From Streptomyces ochraceiscleroticus (lineage in GTDB: Bacteria > Actinomycetota > Actinomycetes > Streptomycetales > Streptomycetaceae): a stretch of 64,000 nucleotides of DNA. Within the stretch, counting starts at the first letter, position 1, and each line of letters begins with the position of its first letter. The notes under the pieces are model-generated. The model saw only the letters and a list, made by a program, of their open reading frames with translations. It was not told the origin of the DNA and searched no databases. Shown here piece after piece: positions 8,403 through 17,842 of this stretch. The translations under genes were made by a program, and so were the position numbers. Location of the stretch: positions 124,001 through 188,000 of the forward strand of contig NZ_JOAX01000026.1 of NCBI RefSeq assembly GCF_000720485.1, read 5' to 3'.

Positions 8403-8750
8403 ATGACCGAGACGTACTACACGCACGGCACCCCCGCCGAGCGCTGGGACCGTGCGGGACTCTTCTTCGACGCCAAGGACTACACGACCGCGGCGCACAT
8501 CCTCGAGGGCCTCGTCGACGAGATGCCCGAGCTGGTCGCGCCGCGGCTCCTCCTCGCCCGTGCCTACTACCACTCCGCGCGACTCCTGCGCGCCGAGGCC
8601 GAACTGCGCGCGGTCCTGGAGCGGGACCCCGTCGAGAGCTACGCCCAGCTCATGCTCGGGCGTACTCTCCAGCGGCAGGGCCGCGACGCCGAGGCCGCTC
8701 CTTACCTGCGGATCGCCGCGGCGATGACGGGCGACCCGGACATCGTCTGA
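8403..8750 (+). CDS. Small TPR-repeat protein, 115 aa
   Basis: Entirely helical: about three tetratricopeptide-like repeats can be read (FFDAKDYTTAAHILEGLVDE, then YYHSARLLRAEAELRAVLER, then LGRTLQRQGRDAEAAPYLRI). It is therefore probably a protein-protein adaptor in the cytoplasm; the partner is unknown. Starts at the ATG at 8403 (MTETYY), 64 bases after ssgG on the same strand, so the two may be cotranscribed. The family usually begins with this MTETYYxxG sequence. A longer frame upstream overlaps only non-coding sequence. Confidence 0.82.
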   Translation: MTETYYTHGTPAERWDRAGLFFDAKDYTTAAHILEGLVDEMPELVAPRLLLARAYYHSARLLRAEAELRAVLERDPVESYAQLMLGRTLQRQGRDAEAAPYLRIAAAMTGDPDIV

Positions 8751-8811
8751 CCGACGGGTGACGGCCCCGCCGTCGGAGTGCCGATGGTCCCCCGGGCGCG
8801 GCGCCATCGTG

Positions 8812-8848
8812 GTTGCTCGCGCAGTTCCCCGCGCCCCTACGGGGCGCT
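8812..8848. repeat. Dispersed intergenic repeat, copy 1, with small hairpin
   Basis: The string GTTGCTCGCGCAGTTCCCC plus the following GCGCCCC-TAC-GGGGCGC hairpin (8831-8847) recurs almost exactly at 56604-56641. Both copies sit just downstream of minus-strand genes. This type of element is scattered through Streptomyces genomes at gene ends; a terminator or REP-like role is inference. Confidence 0.75.
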
Positions 8849-10293
8849 CAGCCCCGGTACGTCTCCAGCAGCCGCAGCCACACCTCGCTGATCGTCGGAT
8901 AGGCCGGGACGGCGTGCCAGAGCCGGGAGATGGGGACCTCGCCGGCCACCGCGACCGTCGCGGAGTGCAGCAGCTCGCCGATGCCCGGGCCGACGAACGT
9001 GACGCCGAGCAGCACCTCGCGGTCCAGGTCGACGACCATGCGGGCGCGGCCGCGGTACCCGTCCGCGTACAGGCTCGCGCCCGCCACGCCGCCCAGGTCG
9101 ACGTCGACGCTGCGGACGCGGTGGCCCGCGCGCTCGGCCTCCTCCGCGGTCAGCCCGACCGAGGCCGCCTCGGGGTCGGTGAAGACCACCTGCGGGACGG
9201 CGGCGCTGTCGGCGGTCGCGGCGTGCGCGCCCCAGGGGTCGGTCTCCAGGAGGGGTACACCCTGGGCGCGCGCCGCGATGGCCGCGCCCGCGATGCGGGC
9301 CTGGTACTTGCCCTGATGCGTGAGGAGGGCGCGGTGATTGACGTCGCCGACCGCGTACAGCCAGCCCCCTTCGACCGCCGTCACCCGGCAGCTCTCGTCC
9401 ACCTCCAGCCAGCTCCCCGGCTCCAGGCCCACGCTCTCCAGGCCGAGATCGTCGGTGCGCGGCGCGCGTCCGGTGGCGAAGAGCACCTCGTCGGCCTCGA
9501 CCCGGTCGCCGCCGCTGACGGTGAGGGTGACCGGGCCGTCCGGGTCGGGGCGGTGCACCTCCTCGACGGAGGTGCCCATACGGATGTCGGCGCCGCCTTC
9601 CTTCAGGGCCTCGGCCACCAGCTCACCGGCGAACGCTTCCATCCGCTCCAGCAGGCCGAAGCCCCGTACGAGCATCGTGACCCGGGAGCCCAGCGCCTGG
9701 AAGGCGGTCGCCATCTCCACGGCGACCACGCCGCCGCCGACCACCGCGAGCCGCTCCGGCACCGACTGCGCGCTGGTCGCCTCGCGGCTGGTCCAGGGCT
9801 TGGCCGTGTCCAGGCCCGGCAGGCCGGGGAGCGCGGCGCGGCTGCCCGTGCAGACCACGACGGCGTGCCGGGCGGTGAGCTCCGGGCCGCCGTCGACGGT
9901 CACCCGTTTGGGCCCGGCCAGCCGGCCCCGGCCGCGCACCAGGTCGATGCCGGCCGAGTCCAGCCACTCGACCTGGCCGTCGTCCTTCCAGTGCGAGGTG
10001 AAGGCGTCGCGGTGGGCGAACACGGCGCGGGCGTCGAGCGGCCCGGCCACCGCGTCCTGCAGGCCGGGCACCCGGCGGGCGTCGGCGCGCGCGGTGACCG
10101 GCCGCAGCAGCGCCTTGGACGGCATGCACGCCCAGTACGAGCATTCGCCGCCGACCAGCTCGTTCTCCACGATGACGGCGCTCAGGCCGAGGGCGTGCGC
10201 GCGGTCGGCGACGTTCTCACCGACCGGGCCCGCGCCCAGCACCACGACGTCGTACTCCCTGCTCTTCGCTGCGGGTTCTGCGGTCTGTGCCAT
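8848..10293 (-). CDS. FAD-dependent pyridine nucleotide-disulfide oxidoreductase (dihydrolipoamide dehydrogenase-like)
   Basis: 481 residues of the class I flavoprotein disulfide reductase family. An N-terminal FAD site (VVVLGAGPVGENVADRA, residues 16-32), redox-active Cys51 and Cys56 in GGECSYWACMPSK, a second nucleotide-binding fold (AVVGGGVVAVEMA), the FAD motif ATGRAP with YAVGDVN, and a C-terminal dimerisation domain with the catalytic His-Glu pair in HAVPAYPTISE. Enzymes of this type move electrons between NAD(P)H and a disulfide such as lipoamide, mycothione or mercury-binding cysteines. No 2-oxoacid dehydrogenase genes are nearby, so the substrate is open. ATG at 10293 with AGGGAG about ten bases upstream was preferred over a start 19 codons earlier. 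Confidence 0.9.
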   Translation of the reverse strand: MAQTAEPAAKSREYDVVVLGAGPVGENVADRAHALGLSAVIVENELVGGECSYWACMPSKALLRPVTARADARRVPGLQDAVAGPLDARAVFAHRDAFTSHWKDDGQVEWLDSAGIDLVRGRGRLAGPKRVTVDGGPELTARHAVVVCTGSRAALPGLPGLDTAKPWTSREATSAQSVPERLAVVGGGVVAVEMATAFQALGSRVTMLVRGFGLLERMEAFAGELVAEALKEGGADIRMGTSVEEVHRPDPDGPVTLTVSGGDRVEADEVLFATGRAPRTDDLGLESVGLEPGSWLEVDESCRVTAVEGGWLYAVGDVNHRALLTHQGKYQARIAGAAIAARAQGVPLLETDPWGAHAATADSAAVPQVVFTDPEAASVGLTAEEAERAGHRVRSVDVDLGGVAGASLYADGYRGRARMVVDLDREVLLGVTFVGPGIGELLHSATVAVAGEVPISRLWHAVPAYPTISEVWLRLLETYRG

Positions 10294-10393
10294 CGGCGCT
10301 CTCGCTCCCTGCGTCGGGCTGTTCCGGCGATGGACGGTCGTCGGGCCCATCCTCCGCCCGCGGGCCCGCCAGGGCCACAGGGCGACCGGCCGG

Positions 10394-10681
10394 TCAGCGT
10401 ATTCGCGCCTCGACCGCTTCCTTGGCCTCGGCCAGCCCGGCGCCCGTCAACTGCCGGTACCGCTTGATCGCCTCGATCTTGCGGTCCCGGCGGAGCAGGT
10501 CGTCGACCTCGGCCAGCTCGGGGCGGTCGTCGGCGATGCCGTGGTGGGCAAGGAGGAGATCCAGGCGACGCTCCGTCTCGCGCAGGCGCCGCTCCAGACG
10601 CTTGGCACGGCTGTCGGAGAAGCTGTTGAGCAGCAGAAGCACGAGGATGACCAGCGTCGCCGACATCAATGCGTTGTCCAT
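10394..10681 (-). CDS. Small membrane-anchored protein with ribosomal L7/L12 C-terminal-like domain, 95 aa
   Basis: Begins MDNALMSATLVILVLLLLNS, an N-terminal membrane helix, followed by a basic coiled-coil segment (about residues 24-48, RAKRLERRLRETERRLDLLL) and a helical domain whose end, KRYRQLTGAGLAEAKEAVEA, matches the helix-turn of the L7/L12 C-terminal domain (the GLxEAKxxV pattern that binds translation factors). It is not a ribosomal protein: it is short, membrane-tethered and outside any ribosomal operon. The ATG at 10679-10681 was chosen because the upstream frame is antisense-like to the next gene. The role is unknown. Confidence 0.75.
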   Translation of the reverse strand: MDNALMSATLVILVLLLLNSFSDSRAKRLERRLRETERRLDLLLAHHGIADDRPELAEVDDLLRRDRKIEAIKRYRQLTGAGLAEAKEAVEARIR

Positions 10682-10728
10682 GGCAGGACTGTACGGGCTG
10701 CCACTGACAACGGCCCCAAGTCCCCTGT

Positions 10729-12093
10729 TCAGAAGACCTTTCCGGGGTTCAGCAGCCCGTGCGGGTCGAAGGCCTGCTTGATGCCGCGGTGCAATTCCAG
10801 CGAGACCGGGCCCAGTTCGCGGGCCAGCCAGTCCTTCTTCAGTATGCCGACGCCGTGTTCGCCGGTGATCGTGCCGCCCAGCTCCAGGCCGAGCCCCATG
10901 ATCTCGTCGAAGGACTCGCGGGCCCGCCGGGACTCGTCGGGGTCGGCCGCGTCGAAGCAGACGGTGGGGTGGGTGTTGCCGTCGCCCGCGTGCGCGCAGA
11001 CGCCGATGGTCAGGTCGTACTTCTCGGCGATGGCGGCGCAGCCGTTGAGCAGGTCGGCGAGGCGGGAGCGGGGTACGCAGACGTCGTCGATCATGGTGGC
11101 CGTCTTCACCGCCTCGAGGGCGGTGAGGGTGAGCCGGCGGGCCTGGAGCAGCAGGTCGGACTCGGCGGCGGTCTCGGCGGGGACGACCTCGGTGGCGCCG
11201 GCGGCCTCGCACAGCGCGCCGACGGCGGCCAGGTCGGCGGACGGGTCCGGGCTGTCGAAGGCCGCGAGCAGCAGCGCCTCGGTGGAGTCCGGCAGGCCCA
11301 TGTTGGCCATCGCGTTGACCGCGCGGATGCTCGTACGGTCCATCAGCTCCAGCAGCGAGGGGGCGTGGCCGCGGGCCATGATCTCGCAGACGGCCGCGCA
11401 CGCGGCGTCCGTGGAGGGGAACTCCGCCGCCAGCGCGAGCTGCTGCGGCGGCTCGGGCCGCAGTCCGAGGACGGCGCGTACGACGATGCCGAGGCTGCCC
11501 TCGGAGCCGACGATGAGCCGGGTGAGGTCGTAGCCGGCGACGCCCTTGGCGGTGCGCCGGCCGGTCTGCAGGAGGCGCCCGTCGGCGAGCACGACGTCCA
11601 GGCCGAGCACGTACTCGGCGGTGACGCCGTACTTCACGCAGCACAGGCCGCCGGACGCGGTGCCGATGTTGCCGCCGATGGAGCACATTTCCCAACTGGA
11701 GGGGTCCGGCGGGTAGTACAGGCCGTGTTCGTTCACGGCGCGGGAGAGGGTGGCGTTGATGACGCCGGGCTCGACGACCGCGATCCGGTCGACGGGGTTG
11801 ATCTCCAGGATCCGGTCCATCTTGGTCAGCGAGAGCACGATGCAGCCGTCGGAGGCGTTGGCGGCGCCGGACAGGCCGGTGCGGGAGCCCTGCGGGACGA
11901 CGGGCACGCGCAGCTCGGTGGCGGTGCGCATGACGTGCTGGACCTGCTCGACGGTGCGCGGCAGGACGACGACGGCGGGAATGCCGGCTTCGCAGAAGCT
12001 GGCCATGTCGTTGGCGTAGGAACCGGTGACGTCCGGGTCGGTGAGGACCGCCTCTTCGGGGAGTCCGGCACGCAGCTGTGCGATGAGGTCCAT
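10729..12093 (-). CDS. FAD-linked 2-hydroxyacid oxidase/dehydrogenase, GlcD family
   Basis: 454 residues of the vanillyl-alcohol oxidase/GlcD superfamily. It has an N-terminal PCMH-type FAD domain (VVVLPRTVEQVQHVMRTA; VVPQGSRTGLSGAANAS; CSIGGNIGTASGGL) and a C-terminal FAD-oxidase domain with GDGNTHPTV and GTITGEHGVGILKK, the substrate/flavin-contacting sequences of D-lactate and glycolate dehydrogenases. It probably oxidises a 2-hydroxyacid such as glycolate or D-lactate; the acceptor is unknown. It lies between hppD and the L7/L12-like gene, all on the minus strand. The ATG at 12093, with AAGG about 11 bases upstream, was chosen over 12207 because the extra Arg-rich N-terminus does not fit the family. 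Confidence 0.9.
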   Translation of the reverse strand: MDLIAQLRAGLPEEAVLTDPDVTGSYANDMASFCEAGIPAVVVLPRTVEQVQHVMRTATELRVPVVPQGSRTGLSGAANASDGCIVLSLTKMDRILEINPVDRIAVVEPGVINATLSRAVNEHGLYYPPDPSSWEMCSIGGNIGTASGGLCCVKYGVTAEYVLGLDVVLADGRLLQTGRRTAKGVAGYDLTRLIVGSEGSLGIVVRAVLGLRPEPPQQLALAAEFPSTDAACAAVCEIMARGHAPSLLELMDRTSIRAVNAMANMGLPDSTEALLLAAFDSPDPSADLAAVGALCEAAGATEVVPAETAAESDLLLQARRLTLTALEAVKTATMIDDVCVPRSRLADLLNGCAAIAEKYDLTIGVCAHAGDGNTHPTVCFDAADPDESRRARESFDEIMGLGLELGGTITGEHGVGILKKDWLARELGPVSLELHRGIKQAFDPHGLLNPGKVF

Positions 12094-12282
12094 GGCGCCA
12101 GCCTTGCATCTATGTTGCATACACGGAAGATCGCGGAAGTAACTTCCGCTCTTGCGGCTAAACCGCCGCCGCTCTCGCGGACCCCACACTCGCCGTGGGG
12201 CCCTCAATTGATGGTTGCGGTACTCGTCGGGTACGACGGAGGCCCCGTCCGGCAGCGATCGGGCGGGGCCTCCTCCGATCGG

Positions 12283-13491
<1,209 letters not shown>

Positions 13492-13550
13492 TCAGCGACT
13501 GGCCAGTACTCTCGGGCGATCTGTACAGCATGACCACCGGAAGGGGACCT

Positions 13551-14018
13551 ATGGCGATCGATCATTTGGACGGTCGGCTGATCCAGCTCCTCGCAGAGGA
13601 GCCGCGGATCGGCGTACTGGAGGCGTCCCGCCGGCTCGGTGTCGCGCGCGGCACGGTGCAGGCGCGGCTGGACCGCCTTCAGTCCAATGGAGTGATCCGG
13701 GGATTCGGCCCCGATGTGGATCCGGCGGCGCTGGGCTATCCGGTGACCGCTTTCGCCACCTTGGAGATCAAACAGGGCCAAGGCGCGGACGTTCGTAATC
13801 ATTTGGCAACCGTCCCTGAGGTCCTTGAGCTGCATACAACGACTGGACATGGGGACATGCTCTGCAGATTGGTTGCACGTTCCAACGCCGATCTGCAACG
13901 TGTCATCGACCGGGTTGTCGGCTTTGATGGCATCATGCGGGCCTCGACCGCGATTGTCATGGAAAATCCGGTTCGGCTGCGCATCATCCCCCTGGTGCAA
14001 CAGGCGTCGGGGGACTGA
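13551..14018 (+). CDS. Lrp/AsnC family transcriptional regulator
   Basis: 155 residues. An N-terminal winged helix-turn-helix (DHLDGRLIQLLAEEPRIGVL, ASRRLGVARGTVQARLDRLQ, then GVIRGFGPDVDPAALGY) is followed by the RAM/AsnC effector domain (FATLEIKQG, VLELHTTTGHGDMLCRLVAR). The effector domain usually binds an amino acid or related acid. The gene is divergent from hppD; in S. coelicolor I recall a regulator in the equivalent position acting on hppD, so control of tyrosine catabolism is the best guess. The ATG at 13551 is preceded by GGAAGGGG; an ATG at 13530 is the alternative. The osmoprotectant transporter operon begins 15 bases downstream. Confidence 0.9.
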   Translation: MAIDHLDGRLIQLLAEEPRIGVLEASRRLGVARGTVQARLDRLQSNGVIRGFGPDVDPAALGYPVTAFATLEIKQGQGADVRNHLATVPEVLELHTTTGHGDMLCRLVARSNADLQRVIDRVVGFDGIMRASTAIVMENPVRLRIIPLVQQASGD

Positions 14019-14033
14019 CCGAGGAGACGCCGA

Positions 14034-14681
14034 GTGAGCTTCTGGGAGTACGTCACCGGCCGGCACACCCAGCTACTGATCGACACGTATCAGCACGCCA
14101 GCGCGGTGTTCCAGTGCATGGTCCTCGCCACCCTCATCGGGGTGCTCATCGGCGTCCTCACCTACCGCAGCGAGTGGGTGGGCAACCTCGCCACCACGGC
14201 GACCGCGACGATCCTGACCATCCCCTCGCTGGCCATGATCGGCCTGCTCATCCCCATCGTCGGCCTGGGCGTCGCGCCCACGGTCGTCGCCCTCACTCTG
14301 TACGGGCTGCTGCCGATCGTCCGTAACGCCGTCGTCGGCCTGCGCGGGGTGGACCCCACGCTGGTCGACGCGGCGAAGGGCATCGGCATGTCCCGGGCCG
14401 CCCGGCTGTTCAAGGTCGAACTGCCGCTCGCCTGGCCGCCCATCCTGACCGGCATCCGGGTCGCCACCCAGATGCTGATGGGCATCGCCGCCATCGCCGC
14501 GTTCGCCTCCGGCCCCGGCCTCGGCAACGAGATCTTCCGCGGCATCGCCTCCCTGGGCAGCGCCAACGCGCTGAACCAGGTCCTCGCGGGGACCCTCGGC
14601 ATCGTGGTCCTCGCGCTCCTCTTCGACGCCGCCTACGTCCTCATCGGACGCCTGACCATCCCGAGGGGGATCCGTGCCTGA
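14034..14681 (+). CDS. Osmoprotectant ABC transporter permease (OpuCB-like)
   Basis: 215 residues, about five or six membrane helices, binding-protein-dependent permease family. The cytoplasmic loop RGVDPTLVDAAKGIGMSRAA followed by FKVELPLAWPPILTGI is the EAA motif that contacts the ATPase. First gene of a four-gene unit (permease, ATPase, permease, lipoprotein) for import of quaternary ammonium compounds such as glycine betaine, choline or carnitine. GTG start at 14034. Its 3' end overlaps the ATPase start by eight bases, indicating translational coupling. Confidence 0.9.
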   Translation: MSFWEYVTGRHTQLLIDTYQHASAVFQCMVLATLIGVLIGVLTYRSEWVGNLATTATATILTIPSLAMIGLLIPIVGLGVAPTVVALTLYGLLPIVRNAVVGLRGVDPTLVDAAKGIGMSRAARLFKVELPLAWPPILTGIRVATQMLMGIAAIAAFASGPGLGNEIFRGIASLGSANALNQVLAGTLGIVVLALLFDAAYVLIGRLTIPRGIRA

Positions 14682-15918
14682 GCAGACCACAACGGGCGCC
14701 GCCATCCAGCTGGAAGACCTCACCAAGCGCTATCCGGGCAGCGCGGTCCCGGCGGTGGACGACGTCACCATGGACATCAAGGCCGGCGAGATCGTGATCC
14801 TCGTCGGGCCGTCCGGGTGCGGCAAGTCCACCACCCTGAAGATGATCAACCGGCTGATCGAGCCCACCTCGGGCCGCATCAGGATCGGCGACGAGGACGT
14901 CACCGACATGGACCCGGTCCGGCTGCGCCGCAAGGTCGGCTATGCGATCCAGTCCTCCGGCCTCTTCCCGCACATGACGGTCGCCCAGAACATCGCGCTG
15001 GTCCCGAAGATGGTCGGCTGGTCCCGGGCGAAGATCAAGAACCGGGTCGAGGAGATGCTGGACCTGGTCGGCCTGGACCCCCGCGAGTTCCACGGCCGCT
15101 ACCCCCGCCAGCTCTCCGGCGGCCAGCAGCAGCGCGTCGGCGTGGCCCGCGCGCTCGCCGCCGACCCGCCCGTCCTCCTGATGGACGAGCCGTTCGGCGC
15201 GGTCGACCCGATCACCCGCGACCACCTCCAGGACGAGCTGATCCGGCTCCAGCACGAGCTGCACAAGACGATCGTCTTCGTCACCCACGACTTCGACGAG
15301 GCCATCAAGCTCGGCGACCGGATCGCCGTCCTGCGCGAGCGCTCGCACATCGCCCAGTTCGACACCCCCGAGGCCATCCTCACCAACCCCACCGACGACT
15401 TCGTGTCCGGCTTCGTGGGCGCGGGCGCGGCCCTGAAGCGGCTGAACCTCACCCGCGTCCGCGACGTGGAGATCGTGGACTTCCCCACCGCCACCATCGA
15501 GGACCCGCTGCAGTCCATCTTCGACAAGCTGCGCGACGGCGCCAGCAACGAACTGCTGCTGCTGGACCGGCACAACCGGCCGTACAAGTGGCTGCGCCGC
15601 GGCGACCTCACGCTGGCCAAGGGCTCGCTCGCCCGGGCCGGCACGCTGGTGCACGACACGGTCACCCGGGACGCCACGCTGCGGGACGCGCTGGAGGCGG
15701 TACTCACCGACAACGCGGGCCGGGTCGCGGTCACCGGGCGGCGCGGCGAGTACACCGGCGTCGTCGACATGGCGACGCTGATGAACAACGTCCACGAGCT
15801 GCTGGACGCGGACCGGCTGGACGCCATCGAGCACCGGCACGAGCTGGAGGAACAGCGCGCCCAGCAGACCCGCCGGGAGCAGGAGGGCACCGACAGCGCC
15901 CGCGGGGCCTCGGCATGA
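14674..15918 (+). CDS. Osmoprotectant ABC transporter ATP-binding protein with tandem CBS domains (OpuCA/ProV-like)
   Basis: 414 residues. Walker A GPSGCGKST (about residues 46-54), signature LSGGQQQRVGVARAL, Walker B VLLMDEPFGAVDP and the switch HDFDEA are all present. After the nucleotide-binding domain come two CBS repeats (about residues 265-385). In OpuA-type transporters CBS modules sense ionic strength or nucleotides and gate transport, so osmotic gating is likely here. GTG start overlapping the previous gene; its TGA overlaps the next ATG as ATGA. The C-terminal tail is charged (EHRHELEEQRAQQTRREQE) and probably helical. Confidence 0.94.
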   Translation: MPEQTTTGAAIQLEDLTKRYPGSAVPAVDDVTMDIKAGEIVILVGPSGCGKSTTLKMINRLIEPTSGRIRIGDEDVTDMDPVRLRRKVGYAIQSSGLFPHMTVAQNIALVPKMVGWSRAKIKNRVEEMLDLVGLDPREFHGRYPRQLSGGQQQRVGVARALAADPPVLLMDEPFGAVDPITRDHLQDELIRLQHELHKTIVFVTHDFDEAIKLGDRIAVLRERSHIAQFDTPEAILTNPTDDFVSGFVGAGAALKRLNLTRVRDVEIVDFPTATIEDPLQSIFDKLRDGASNELLLLDRHNRPYKWLRRGDLTLAKGSLARAGTLVHDTVTRDATLRDALEAVLTDNAGRVAVTGRRGEYTGVVDMATLMNNVHELLDADRLDAIEHRHELEEQRAQQTRREQEGTDSARGASA

Positions 15919-16790
15919 GCCCGCGCGAGGAGCGGACCCCGCGGGAGACCCGCCCGCCGGGCGAGCACGAGGTCATGGGGCTGGCCTTCCGGGACGAGGT
16001 GCGCGGCGGCGAGCGCGAGCAGGAGCCGCCTCCCCCGCCCCCGCGGCAGCCGAACCGCATCACCTGGCAGAAGGCCACCTTCCTGCCGTTCGTCCTGCTC
16101 GCCGCGCTGCTCGCCACCTGGCTGTGGTTCCGCGGCGCGCACCTGGACTCCATCGCCCACCAGGCCGTCGACGACGGCAAGGTGTGGCTGGCGCTGCGCC
16201 AGCACATCTGGCTGACCGCGGTCTCCACCTTCTTCGTACTGATCATCGCGATCCCGCTGGGCATCGCGCTGACCCGGGCGAAGCTGCGCAAGGCGACCCC
16301 GGCGGCGATGGCGGTCGCCAACCTCGGCCAGGCCATCCCGGCGCTGGGTCTGCTGGTGCTGCTGGTCATCTGGCTGGGCGTCGGCCCCCGGGCCGCGATC
16401 ATCGGCATGATCATCTACGCCGTGCTGCCCGTACTGGCCAACACCATCGCCGGGCTGCAGGCCATCGACCCCACCCTCACCGAAGCGGCGCGCGGCGTCG
16501 GCATGTCGCCGCTGGGCGTGCTCACCAAGGTCGAACTGCCGCTGGCGGTACCGCTGATCCTGGCCGGCGTGCGCAACGCGCTGGTGCTGAACGTGGGCAC
16601 CGCCACCCTCGCCACGTTCGGCGGCGGCGGGGGCCTGGGCGACCTGATCTCGGCGGGCATCGTCACCCAGCGCATGCCGGTGCTGGTCCTCGGTTCCGTA
16701 CTGACCATTGCGCTGGCCCTGCTGGTCGACTGGCTGGCATCGCTCGCCGAAATGCTGATGCGGCCGCGCGGCCTGGAGGGGACGACCTGA
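15915..16790 (+). CDS. Osmoprotectant ABC transporter permease (OpuCD-like)
   Basis: 291 residues. An unusual 50-residue charged and Pro-rich cytoplasmic N-terminus (with seven prolines in a row) precedes six predicted helices. The EAA loop (DPTLTEAARGVGMSPLG, then TKVELPLAVP) is well conserved and parallels that of the first permease, so the transporter is probably a heterodimer of 14034-14681 and this protein. The glycine-rich FGGGGGLGDLI is typical of the family. ATG at 15915 overlaps the stop of the ATPase gene; its TGA overlaps the ATG of the binding-protein gene (TGATG). Confidence 0.92.
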   Translation: MSPREERTPRETRPPGEHEVMGLAFRDEVRGGEREQEPPPPPPRQPNRITWQKATFLPFVLLAALLATWLWFRGAHLDSIAHQAVDDGKVWLALRQHIWLTAVSTFFVLIIAIPLGIALTRAKLRKATPAAMAVANLGQAIPALGLLVLLVIWLGVGPRAAIIGMIIYAVLPVLANTIAGLQAIDPTLTEAARGVGMSPLGVLTKVELPLAVPLILAGVRNALVLNVGTATLATFGGGGGLGDLISAGIVTQRMPVLVLGSVLTIALALLVDWLASLAEMLMRPRGLEGTT

Positions 16791-17794
16791 TGGGGAACCG
16801 GCGTACGTACCGGAGCACCGCCCTCGCGGCGGCCGGGACGCTCCTCGCGACGCTCGCGCTCGGCGGCTGCGGCCTGGTCAGCGGCAGCCCGATGACGGAC
16901 GAGGTCGAGCCCGGCAAGGACGCGGGCTATCAGGGTCAGCCGCTCAAGGGCGCGGAGCTGACGGTGACGTCCAAGGAGTTCACCGAGCAGATCGTGCTCG
17001 GCCAGATCATGGGACTGGCCCTGAAGGCGGCCGGTGCCACGGTGGTGGACAAGACCAACATCCAGGGCTCGATCGGCGCCCGTGAGGCGGTCACCTCCGG
17101 CACGGCCGACGGCAGTTACGAGTACACGGGCACTAGCTGGATCACCTACCTCGGCAACACCGAGCCCATCCCCGACGAGCGCAAGCAGTGGGAGGCGGTG
17201 AAGGCCGCCGACAGGAAGAAGGACCTGGTCTGGCTGCCGTACTCCGAGCTGAACAACACCTACGCGCTGGCACTGCTCCCCTCCGACCAGAAGAAGTACG
17301 GCGTCTCGACCCTCTCGGACCTGGCCGGGCTGCTGAAACGGAACCCGGACGCGGTCACGCTGTGCGTGGAGAACGAGTTCGCGACCCGTAACGACGGCCT
17401 GCCCGGCATGGTCAAGAAGTACGGCCTGAAGATCCCGTCCGGGAACATCAAGCGGATGTCGGCCGGCGTCATCTACACCCAGGTCAAGAAGGGCGGCACC
17501 TGCACCTTCGGCGAGGTCTACACGACCGACGGGCGCATCCAGGCGATGGGCCTGAAGACGCTCGCGGACGACAAGCACTTCTTCCCGAACTACAACGCGG
17601 CGCCGCAGATGTACGCGCCGACGATGAAGAAGTACCCGGCCATCGCGGACGTGCTCGATCCGATCACCAAGGCGCTGGACAACAAGACGGCACAGCGGCT
17701 CAACGGCAAGGTCGACGTGGACGGCGAGGACCCGCACGAGGTCGCCAAGGACTGGCTGGTGCAGGAGGGCTTCATCACGGAGGGGACGGGCTGA
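16790..17794 (+). CDS. Glycine betaine/choline-type substrate-binding lipoprotein
   Basis: 334 residues. Signal peptide with lipobox LALGGC (lipidated Cys at about residue 27), so it is anchored to the outer face of the membrane. The mature part is a type II periplasmic-binding fold of the OpuAC/QAT family: LTVTSKEFTEQIVLGQI, GSIGAREAVTSGTADGSYEY, YTGTSWITYLG and AQRLNGKVDVDGEDPHEVAK. Aromatic residues around YTGTSW normally cage the quaternary amine. Last gene of the operon; a perfect hairpin (17812-17842) follows. Substrate choice among betaine, choline and carnitine cannot be decided from the sequence. Confidence 0.93.
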   Translation: MGNRRTYRSTALAAAGTLLATLALGGCGLVSGSPMTDEVEPGKDAGYQGQPLKGAELTVTSKEFTEQIVLGQIMGLALKAAGATVVDKTNIQGSIGAREAVTSGTADGSYEYTGTSWITYLGNTEPIPDERKQWEAVKAADRKKDLVWLPYSELNNTYALALLPSDQKKYGVSTLSDLAGLLKRNPDAVTLCVENEFATRNDGLPGMVKKYGLKIPSGNIKRMSAGVIYTQVKKGGTCTFGEVYTTDGRIQAMGLKTLADDKHFFPNYNAAPQMYAPTMKKYPAIADVLDPITKALDNKTAQRLNGKVDVDGEDPHEVAKDWLVQEGFITEGTG

Positions 17795-17811
17795 GGAGCT
17801 GTGGCGGTACG

Positions 17812-17842
17812 AGGTGCCCGGCTGTTCAGCAGCCGGGCACCT
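17812..17842. terminator. Bidirectional terminator hairpin between convergent genes, stop codon in loop
   Basis: AGGTGCCCGGCTG (17812-17824) pairs perfectly with 17830-17842 around TTCAG. It ends the osmoprotectant operon on the plus strand. On the minus strand the TGA of the Lon-like protease gene (17826-17828) lies inside the loop. Confidence 0.85.
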
